A DNA stretch of 44,199 bases from Pararhodobacter sp. SW119 (GTDB lineage Bacteria; Pseudomonadota; Alphaproteobacteria; Rhodobacterales; Rhodobacteraceae): NCBI RefSeq assembly GCF_017811755.1, contig NZ_JADDJF010000027.1:1-44199 (forward strand), given 5' to 3'. Made by a program: the position numbers and the translations under genes. The stretch's first letter is position 1; every line of letters starts with the position of its first letter. Under the pieces are notes generated by a model that searched no databases, was not told the DNA's origin, and was given only the letters and a program-made list of their open reading frames with translations. Positions 16,551-22,340 of this stretch are shown in pieces.

Positions 16551-16607
16551 GTGTCTAGAGTGATATTGGAGAGAGGTGTCGGGACAGTCGGAGGGGGCGG
16601 TTGCTGA
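16551..16607 (+). CDS. 18-residue leader peptide (candidate)
   Basis: GTG at 16551 lies seven bases from the GGAGG core of a 14-nt sequence that pairs almost fully with the 3' end of 16S rRNA. The peptide reads (M)SRVILERGVGTVGGGGC and ends at TGA 16605-16607. Codons 3 and 8 are AGA and codon 5 is ATA, which should be scarce in such a GC-rich genome. It has no recognised family. A regulatory ORF fits better than a functional protein, since its final codons overlap the antiterminator arm. Confidence 0.55.
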   Translation: MSRVILERGVGTVGGGGC

Positions 16608-16677
16608 CGGCAGTCCGCGGCAACGGAACTTCTGGTTGGATCAGGTTCTAACCGATCCCATCTCCTGAAGCTCGTGA

Positions 16678-16705
16678 GGGCCGCCCCAGACCGGGGCGGC
16701 CCTTT
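16678..16705 (+). terminator. Rho-independent terminator just before arfB
   Basis: A perfect 10-bp stem GGGCCGCCCC/GGGGCGGCCC (16678-16687 and 16693-16702) with loop AGACC is followed by TTTC. The short T tract is normal for this GC-rich group. It ends 22 nt before the arfB start, so arfB expression from upstream requires read-through. Confidence 0.8.
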
Positions 16706-16727
16706 CGATTCCGGCGGAGAATCAAGG

Positions 16728-17153
16728 ATGCTGCGCATTTCCGATACGATCGTCCTGCAGGATTGGGAGCTTGTCGAAAGCTTCACGCGGTCCTCGGGGC
16801 CGGGCGGGCAGAACGTCAACAAGGTGGCGACGGCGGTCGAGTTGCGGTTCGAGGCCGAGCGAAGCCCGCATCTGCCCCCGGCGGTCAAGTCGCGCCTGCG
16901 CCGCCTTGCCGGGCGTCGCTGGACGCAGGAAGGCGCCATCGTGCTGCGGGTGGAGGAAACGCGCAGCCAGGTGCGCAACCGCGAGATCGCGCGCGAGCGG
17001 CTGAAGGAGCTTGTCACCGCGGCGCTGAACCCGCCGAAGCGCCGCATCCCGACGCGCCCGACGCTGGGCAGCAAGCGCCGTCGCCTGGCGGCGAAAACCC
17101 AGCGCGGCGAGATCAAGGCCCTGCGCGGCAGTGTCACGCCCGAGGACAGCTGA
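16728..17153 (+). CDS. arfB: Alternative ribosome-rescue factor ArfB (peptidyl-tRNA hydrolase)
   Basis: ArfB (YaeJ) enters stalled ribosomes with an empty A site and hydrolyses the peptidyl-tRNA ester. The 141-residue protein has the catalytic GGQ motif in SSGPGGQNVNKV (GGQ at residues 26-28) within the RF-1 domain. A basic C-terminal tail rich in Lys and Arg (GSKRRRLAAKTQRGEIK) inserts into the mRNA channel. Its length is typical. The ATG at 16728 has GGAGA about eight bases upstream; the longer open frame starts inside the terminator and is not used. tmRNA and smpB are not in the window. Confidence 0.95.
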   Translation: MLRISDTIVLQDWELVESFTRSSGPGGQNVNKVATAVELRFEAERSPHLPPAVKSRLRRLAGRRWTQEGAIVLRVEETRSQVRNREIARERLKELVTAALNPPKRRIPTRPTLGSKRRRLAAKTQRGEIKALRGSVTPEDS

Positions 17154-17196
17154 GGACGGGTAAAAAATAAACCCTTGGCGAGGCAGAACGGCAGAG

Positions 17197-17652
17197 ATGA
17201 AACCCACCGCACTCGAATCGCTGCGCGCCCTGGTCGCGCCGGTTTTCCGACGGCCGGACTATATTCAGGCCGCCGCACTCTGCCTGCGCGACAGCAAGGC
17301 GGGGCGCGACGTGCTGATGATCACCAGCCGCGGGAGCGGTCGCTGGGTCTTGCCGAAGGGCTGGCCCATGAAGGGGCGCACACTGGCCGGCGCCGCCCTT
17401 CAGGAGGCCTGGGAGGAAGCCGGTGTCGTCGGCCGAGTCCACGAAATTCCCGTCGGCTACTACACCTACCAGAAACGCCACCGCACCGGGCTTCCGCTGT
17501 CCTGCCGGGTCGAGGTGTTCCGGATCGACGTCGCCGACCTGGCCCGTGACTGGCCCGAGAAGAAAAGCCGGAAGCGCCAGTGGTTTCGCCCCGACGCCGC
17601 CGCGGATCTGGTCGCCGAGGCGGATCTGGCGGCGTTGTTGCGCCGGCTTTGA
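17197..17652 (+). CDS. Nudix hydrolase with modified Nudix box
   Basis: This 151-residue protein has a DIPP/diadenosine-phosphatase-like Nudix fold: GRWVLPKGWPMKGRTL followed by AGAALQEAWEEAGVVG. Compared with the consensus Gx5Ex7REUxEExGU, the first Glu is Arg and the Arg of REU is Gln, while the metal-binding EAWEEAG helix is intact. Likely substrates are nucleotide or inositol polyphosphates, unproven. It follows arfB by 43 bp in the same direction. Confidence 0.85.
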   Translation: MKPTALESLRALVAPVFRRPDYIQAAALCLRDSKAGRDVLMITSRGSGRWVLPKGWPMKGRTLAGAALQEAWEEAGVVGRVHEIPVGYYTYQKRHRTGLPLSCRVEVFRIDVADLARDWPEKKSRKRQWFRPDAAADLVAEADLAALLRRL

Positions 17653-17712
17653 GGGGGCTGGGGCTGCGGATGGATTGATCACCCGCCCGATATCCGCTAG
17701 GCGGCGGCGAAC

Positions 17713-17730
17713 ATGACACTTTCATGACGG
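17713..17730 (-). promoter_or_regulatory. Pho-box-like site upstream of the phosphate transporter
   Basis: On the minus strand this reads CCGTCAT-GAAA-GTGTCAT: two seven-base repeats separated by four bases, each matching CTGTCAT at six of seven positions. That is the spacing of a PhoB Pho box. It ends 19 bp before the pit start codon, close enough to overlap the promoter and favour repression. Confidence 0.55.
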
Positions 17731-17748
17731 CCAAGGAGCCGTAGTGCG

Positions 17749-19230
17749 ATGACCCTGCGCGCCGACCCCGAAGCCCGGGGGATCAAGACCCTCGACAAGG
17801 ACCTGCGGCGCATCAGCCTGATGGAGCAGGCGTTGGTCTTCACCTCCCGCCCGCTGGTCGGTTCGGGGGTGGCGCTGGCGTTCCTGGTTCTGGTCGGGCT
17901 GGTGGCGGCGATCTTCATGGGTGCCGCGCCGGGGACGCTGGTGGTGGTCGCGGCGGCGGTGATCGGCGGCTACATGGCGCTGAACATCGGCGCGAACGAT
18001 GTCGCCAACAACATGGGCCCGGCGGTGGGGTCGAAGGCGGTGACGCTGGTCGGCGCGCTGGCCATCGCCGCGATCTGCGAGACCGCGGGCGCGCTGCTGG
18101 CGGGCGGGGACGTGGTGCGCACGGTCAGCCGCGGCATCATCGCGCCCGAGGCGGTGGCGGCGCCGCAGCACTTTATCTGGGCGATGATGGCGGCGCTGCT
18201 GGCCGGGGCGATGTGGATCAACCTGGCGACCTGGGTCGGCGCGCCGGTTTCGACCACGCATTCGATCGTCGGCGGGGTCATGGGCGCGGGAATCGCGGCG
18301 GTGGGATTCAGCGCCGTGAACTGGCCGACGATGGGCACGATCGCGGCGAGCTGGGTGATCTCGCCCGTGCTGGGGGGGGCCACGGCCGCGCTGTTTCTGG
18401 CGGTGATCAACCATCGGATCATCTATCGCGACGACAAGATCGCCGCGGCCCGGGTCTGGGTTCCGATCCTGATCGGGGTGATGGGCGGGGTCTTTGCCAC
18501 CTACATGGCGCTGAAAGGCATTTCCCGGATCGTTTCCTTCAGCCTGGGCCAGTCGCTTCTGATCGGTCTGCTCGTCAGCGTGCCGCTGGCACTGCTGATG
18601 CGGCCGGTGATCCGGCGCCAGTCCGAGGGGCTGGAGAATCGCAACAAGTCCCTGAAGACGCTGTTCGCGATCCCGCTGGTCTTCTCGGCGGCGCTGTTGT
18701 CCTTCGCGCATGGGGCCAATGACGTGGCGAACGCCGTGGGGCCGCTGGCGGCGATCGTGCACGCGGTTCAGGAGGGGGGCGCGGCCGAGGCGGTGGCGAT
18801 CCCGCTGTGGGTGATGATCATCGGGGCGCTGGGGTTGTCGTTCGGGCTGGTGCTGTTCGGCCCGAAGCTGATCAACATCGTCGGCTCCGAGATCACGCGG
18901 CTGAACGCGATGCGGGCGTATTGCGTGGCGCTGGCGGCGGCGGTGGTGGTGATTGTTGCGTCGTGGTTGGGGTTGCCGGTGAGTTCGACGCATATTGCGA
19001 TCGGGGGGATCTTTGGGGTGGGGTTCTATCGCGAGTGGTATCATGAGCGGGTGCTGAAGGAGAGCCGCGATCTGTCGGCGCTGCCGGTCGAGGAGCGGAC
19101 CCGGCGCAAGGTGGTCCGGCGGGCGCATTTGCTAACGATTCTAGCGGCTTGGGTGGTGACGGTGCCGGCGGCGGCGACGTTGTCGGCGGGGCTGTTCCTA
19201 CTGCTGGTGGCGGTGACGGGCAGCGCCTGA
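17749..19230 (+). CDS. pit: Inorganic phosphate transporter, PiT family
   Basis: The 493-residue inner-membrane protein has about ten to twelve hydrophobic segments. It carries the duplicated PiT signature: GANDVANNMGPAVGSKA near residue 83 and AHGANDVANAVGPLAAI in the second half. GAPVSTTHSIVGGVMG and LPVSSTHIAIGGIFG mark the two re-entrant repeats. PiT carriers take up metal-phosphate with protons. AAGGAG precedes the ATG. There is no adjacent DUF47/PhoU-like gene, which often accompanies pit in alphaproteobacteria. Confidence 0.95.
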   Translation: MTLRADPEARGIKTLDKDLRRISLMEQALVFTSRPLVGSGVALAFLVLVGLVAAIFMGAAPGTLVVVAAAVIGGYMALNIGANDVANNMGPAVGSKAVTLVGALAIAAICETAGALLAGGDVVRTVSRGIIAPEAVAAPQHFIWAMMAALLAGAMWINLATWVGAPVSTTHSIVGGVMGAGIAAVGFSAVNWPTMGTIAASWVISPVLGGATAALFLAVINHRIIYRDDKIAAARVWVPILIGVMGGVFATYMALKGISRIVSFSLGQSLLIGLLVSVPLALLMRPVIRRQSEGLENRNKSLKTLFAIPLVFSAALLSFAHGANDVANAVGPLAAIVHAVQEGGAAEAVAIPLWVMIIGALGLSFGLVLFGPKLINIVGSEITRLNAMRAYCVALAAAVVVIVASWLGLPVSSTHIAIGGIFGVGFYREWYHERVLKESRDLSALPVEERTRRKVVRRAHLLTILAAWVVTVPAAATLSAGLFLLLVAVTGSA

Positions 19231-19300
19231 CCCCCTGACCGGCGCCGGTTTCCGGGGGTGCGTCGGGGGCGGGAACCCCGCCGGCGGGGTGCTGGCGGGC

Positions 19301-19357
19301 GTATGGCAAGCGGCTGGCAAGCGTATGGCAAGCGTATGGCAGTTCCGAACGGTGCGG
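19301..19357 (+). repeat. Tandem array of four 11-bp TGGCA units, copy 2 (short form)
   Basis: GTATGGCAAGC, GGCTGGCAAGC, GTATGGCAAGC and GTATGGCAGTT run from 19301 to 19344, followed by CCGAACGGTGCGG. It starts 71 bp after the pit stop, in the sense direction of pit, and lies in the convergent gap with yggS. Unlike copies 1 and 3, the ~260-bp hairpin section is absent. Confidence 0.9.
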
Positions 19358-19367
19358 AAAGGATGCG

Positions 19368-20018
19368 CTAAGCAGTTCGCGCGCCGAAAATGGCCGAGCC
19401 CACGCGGATATGGGTCGCGCCCAGGGCCACCGCGGTTTCGAAATCGTCGCTCATCCCCATCGAGAGGCCGGCGAGGCCGTTGCGTTCGGCGATCTGCGCC
19501 AGCATGCGGAAATCCGGCGCGGGGTCTTCGTCCACGGGCGGGATGGTCATCAGGCCGATGAGCGGCAGGTCCAGCCCGCGTACCTCGGCGATGAAGGCAT
19601 CGGCAATCTCGGGCAGGATGCCGGCCTTCTGCGGCTCGGCGCCGGTGTTGATCTGGATGAAGAGGTCGGGCGAGGCGCCGCGTTCCTGCGCCAGACGGGC
19701 CAGTGTCCCTGCCAGTTTCGGACGGTCGAGCGAGTGGATCGCCTGGAACATCTCGACCGCGGCGCGGGCCTTGTTGGTCTGCAGGGGGCCGATCAGGTGC
19801 AACGCGATTCCGTCATAGCGCGCCTGGAAGTCGGGCCAGCGGGACTGCGCCTCCTGCACGCGGTTTTCGCCGAAGATGCGATGGCCTTCGTCCAGAACCG
19901 CCTGGACGCGCTCCGCCGGCTGGACCTTGGAGACGGCGATCAGCGTGACCGAGTCGGCGGCGCGGCCGGCGGCGGCTTCGGCCGCGCGCAGGCGGCGGGT
20001 GATGTCGGCAAGGGACAT
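19368..20018 (-). CDS. yggS: YggS-family PLP homeostasis protein
   Basis: This 216-residue single-domain alanine-racemase-fold protein binds pyridoxal 5'-phosphate without known catalytic activity and affects B6 and amino acid balance. Family motifs are LIAVSKVQP with the PLP-binding Lys31, FGENRVQEAQSRWP, HLIGPLQTNKAR, and the C-terminal SMGMSDDFETAVALGATHIRVG phosphate-binding region. It lies 21 bp after a small exported-protein gene on the same strand and may be co-transcribed with it. Confidence 0.95.
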   Translation of the reverse strand: MSLADITRRLRAAEAAAGRAADSVTLIAVSKVQPAERVQAVLDEGHRIFGENRVQEAQSRWPDFQARYDGIALHLIGPLQTNKARAAVEMFQAIHSLDRPKLAGTLARLAQERGASPDLFIQINTGAEPQKAGILPEIADAFIAEVRGLDLPLIGLMTIPPVDEDPAPDFRMLAQIAERNGLAGLSMGMSDDFETAVALGATHIRVGSAIFGARTA

Positions 20019-20039
20019 GGGCGCGCGCCGGCGGGCGGG

Positions 20040-20336
20040 TCAGGAACCGGGCGCCGAGAACCGCAGACCCGGGTGCGGATCAGGGTGATAGCGCGGTCCG
20101 CGGCGTTCGAAGTTGCCGGCGTCGACAGAGATCCCCAGACCCAGCGCCCAGCCGTTGTCGAAGGGATGGTGCACCGACATCGTGTATTCCGCCCCCGCGA
20201 CCGCACGGGTCCGGGCGTCGCCGGCGTCCGAATAGGCGACGCCGAAGCGGCCTTCCAGTTGGTGCTTGACGGTGGGCTGTGCGGCGGCCGGCGCGGCAAG
20301 CGCCAGAAGAACGGCAAGGGCAGGGATCGCGCGCAT
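20040..20336 (-). CDS. Small exported protein, possible beta-barrel fragment
   Basis: A 98-residue protein with a clear signal peptide (MRAIPALAVLLALAAPAAAQ). The mature part alternates polar and aromatic residues, as in VKHQLEGRFGVAYSDAG and AVAGAEYTMSVHHPFDNG, similar to beta strands of porins. It is too short for a full barrel. The ATG at 20336 has GAAAAGG upstream; an ATG eight codons earlier has none. It lies between the porin, past its terminator, and yggS. The family is not recognised. Confidence 0.65.
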   Translation of the reverse strand: MRAIPALAVLLALAAPAAAQPTVKHQLEGRFGVAYSDAGDARTRAVAGAEYTMSVHHPFDNGWALGLGISVDAGNFERRGPRYHPDPHPGLRFSAPGS

Positions 20337-20410
20337 GGAGGGGCCTTTTCGGTTGGTCATGCCGACGGAAAGCTAGCACCGAAGGACGGGGTCGCCAATG
20401 GGCCGGCCCA

Positions 20411-20442
20411 AAAGAAAAGAGCGGGCGCAAGGCCCGCTCTTT
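20411..20442 (-). terminator. Rho-independent terminator of the porin gene
   Basis: A perfect 11-bp stem AAAGAGCGGGC/GCCCGCTCTTT (20416-20426 and 20432-20442) has a five-base loop. On the minus strand it is followed by TTTTCTTTT. It lies 25 bp after the porin stop codon. Confidence 0.9.
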
Positions 20443-20466
20443 CCGGAAGTGCTGGTTCGTTCGGTA

Positions 20467-21453
20467 TCAGAACGCGAAGTAGAGACCGACGTCGAAGCGG
20501 TTGGTGCCGTTGCCGGCAAAGTCGCGGGTCCGGGCGAAGCCACCCTCGACCGACGCGCCGCCGCCGAGCGCGTAGCTGGCGCCCAGGCCGTAGCTTGTGC
20601 CGACGCCGTTGTTTTCACGCGCGACAAAGCCGTAGACGTTCGTGTCGGGCATGACGTCGTAGCCACCCTTCAGGGCCCACTTGTTCGCCTTGACGGCAGC
20701 GATCTCGGTCCGCCCATAGGTCAGGGCGACATCCCAGGGGCCGGCATCGTAGCCGACGCCAGCGAAGATGTAGTCGTCACCGTTGCGGACGCCGGAGTCG
20801 AACTTCTCGTAGGCGATAACCGCGGTGAAGCCCTGGAAGGTGCCGCTGGCGCCGATCGCGTAGGTGTCGTCGGTCAGGTGCGCACGGACGGTGACGTCCT
20901 GGAAGGTGTAGCTCGCCTCGATGCCGTTGGTCGCCCAGGGCTGGACGTTGCCGGCGCTCTGGTAAGCGGTCCAGCCGAAACGGCCGCCGTTGCTGGCCGT
21001 GTTGACCGCCAGGCTGTCGAAGCCGTTGCCTTCCAGGCCGGTGCCGGCGCTGCGGGTGTTCATGTAGAGCAGCGGCGAGCCTTCGACGACGCCGATGATG
21101 TTGCCCATGGCGACCCGCAGGCCTTCGTAGGCGACAAAGAAGTGCGCGGCGTTGCCACCGGCGTTCGCGGCGTTTTCTTCGGTCTGGAAGCGCTGGCGCG
21201 CACCGAGGGTCACACCACCGTCGGTCGTGGTGGTGATCTGGAACTGCAGGCGAAGACGGGTGGCGGTCTGCCAGTCGTCGACACCCACGCCCCGGTCTTC
21301 GACATAGCCGATACCGAAGCGGGCGTAGCCACCCAGGCTCCAGTCGGCGTTCGCCGAGGTCACCCGGGGGGTGAAGGCCGGGGCGGCGGTTTGAGCGGCG
21401 GCGACGCCAGCGGACAGCGCCAGGGCGGATGCCGCAAGGAGAATCTTTTTCAT
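20467..21453 (-). CDS. Outer-membrane porin
   Basis: The 328-residue protein has a signal peptide MKKILLAASALALSAGVAAAQ and a body of alternating beta-strand sequence. It closes with the outer-membrane targeting end VGLYFAF (terminal Phe), as in R. capsulatus and R. sphaeroides general porins. RLRLQFQITTTTDGGVTLGA and the acidic loop regions fit a 16-strand trimeric porin. The ATG at 21453 has GAGGG upstream; an ATG 11 codons earlier is not preferred. A strong terminator follows. No substrate preference can be read. Confidence 0.92.
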   Translation of the reverse strand: MKKILLAASALALSAGVAAAQTAAPAFTPRVTSANADWSLGGYARFGIGYVEDRGVGVDDWQTATRLRLQFQITTTTDGGVTLGARQRFQTEENAANAGGNAAHFFVAYEGLRVAMGNIIGVVEGSPLLYMNTRSAGTGLEGNGFDSLAVNTASNGGRFGWTAYQSAGNVQPWATNGIEASYTFQDVTVRAHLTDDTYAIGASGTFQGFTAVIAYEKFDSGVRNGDDYIFAGVGYDAGPWDVALTYGRTEIAAVKANKWALKGGYDVMPDTNVYGFVARENNGVGTSYGLGASYALGGGASVEGGFARTRDFAGNGTNRFDVGLYFAF

Positions 21454-21724
21454 GGTTTCCCTCGTTGACTTAAGGATGCAGCCCACCTTGTCTGCAAGCT
21501 GGGTCTGTGCCTATTTCCCGCCAACCCCGCCCTTTTGCAAGTTGAAGGCACCGCCGGTTTCGACTCGGTCCGACATTGGTGCAGATTTGCCACGCCGACT
21601 GTGGCGCACGGGAACGTCCGCCGGGCGAAGGGCGGCAGCCTGGCGGCAATGTCTTGTTCCGGGCGCGAGGCTCGGCTAGACACGGGGGCAATACGAGGGA
21701 CAGTGCGGCGAAAGGCCGAATAAC

Positions 21725-22237
21725 ATGACGATAGCGCGCACGGGGCGACTGATACTCTTGCTGACGCTGGTGGCGGCGTTGTCGGGCTGCGGGGGCTTTC
21801 GCTTCGGCAACCTGTTCGGCGGTGGCGGCGGCGGCCAGCAAACCGAAGAGGCGCCCGAGGAGCTGGGCCGCGCCCGGATGAACGTCGCCGGCGGCGGCAC
21901 GATCTGGGACCTGTTCCGCGGGAACGAGAATCCGGGCACGGCGGTCGCGGTCAACCGCTACCTGTGGAATGCCTCGCTTCAGGTTCTGGATTTCCTGCCG
22001 GTCGAATCGGTCGATCCTTTCACCGGGGTGATCGTGACCGGGTTCGGCACGCCGCCGGGCGGCGGGCGGCCCTACCGGGCGACGGTGCATGTCAGCGACG
22101 GCGCGCTGGACGCGCGCGCGCTGAACGTGGCGCTGGTCACCGGCGCCGGCCCGGCCAGCCCCGAGACGGTGCGCGCGGTGGAGAACGCGATCCTGACGCG
22201 GGCGCGGCAGTTGCGCATCCAGGACCGCCGGTTCTGA
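21725..22237 (+). CDS. DUF3576 lipoprotein
   Basis: A 170-residue lipoprotein with signal and lipobox LVAALSGC (Cys22), a Gly-rich linker FGGGGGGQQTEEAPEE, and the domain TIWDLFRGNENPGTAVAVNR, NASLQVLDFLPVESVDPF and GTPPGGGRPYRATVHVSD. I recognise DUF3576, an alphaproteobacterial family that, like here, often lies beside leuS and lptE. An envelope role near LptE is a guess. It is divergent from the porin across 271 bp with no other gene seen. Two hairpins separate it from leuS. Confidence 0.88.
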   Translation: MTIARTGRLILLLTLVAALSGCGGFRFGNLFGGGGGGQQTEEAPEELGRARMNVAGGGTIWDLFRGNENPGTAVAVNRYLWNASLQVLDFLPVESVDPFTGVIVTGFGTPPGGGRPYRATVHVSDGALDARALNVALVTGAGPASPETVRAVENAILTRARQLRIQDRRF

Positions 22238-22281
22238 CCGGACGCGCGGGCTGGACCCGCGCCGCTGACAAAGCTATCACC

Positions 22282-22322
22282 ACGCCGGGCCACCAGAATG
22301 TCGCGTTCTGGCCCGGCGTTTT
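22282..22322 (+). terminator. Terminator or attenuator directly upstream of leuS
   Basis: A 10-bp stem ACGCCGGGCC/GGCCCGGCGT, a three-base bulge (ACC), a further AGAA/TTCT stem and a seven-base loop are followed by TTTTC. A second hairpin GCGCGGG/CCCGCGC precedes it at 22244-22262. The T tract ends 18 nt before the leuS ATG, leaving almost no room for a separate leuS promoter. Confidence 0.8.
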
Positions 22323-22340
22323 CATGTCAGGGGAAGATCG

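Larger units (their letters stand above)
16520..16705 (+). ncRNA. Candidate attenuator leader RNA upstream of arfB
   Basis: This ~190-nt unit has four ordered parts. First is a near-perfect Shine-Dalgarno AAAGGAGGTGGTCC (16536-16549) and an 18-codon ORF (16551-16607). Second is a hairpin with a bulged A, GGATC-A-GG with a TTCTAA loop (16638-16658). Third is a Rho-independent terminator (16678-16705). Fourth, GGGGCGG (16594-16600), in the last codons of the ORF, is perfectly complementary to CCGCCCC (16681-16687), the left arm of the terminator, with two further G-U pairs. That allows a mutually exclusive antiterminator. arfB starts 22 nt after the terminator. Structure was read by eye and function is inferred. 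Confidence 0.6.

Noticed and set aside
16551-16705. tRNA-like or permuted tmRNA gene
   Set aside because: GGTTCTAACC looks like a T arm, but the loop lacks the conserved purine and no acceptor stem or CCA is present. The attenuator layout explains the region better.
19301-19344. CRISPR array or plasmid-type iterons
   Set aside because: The units are 11 bp with no spacers, there are only four, no cas or rep gene is nearby, and the same array recurs at three chromosomal sites.
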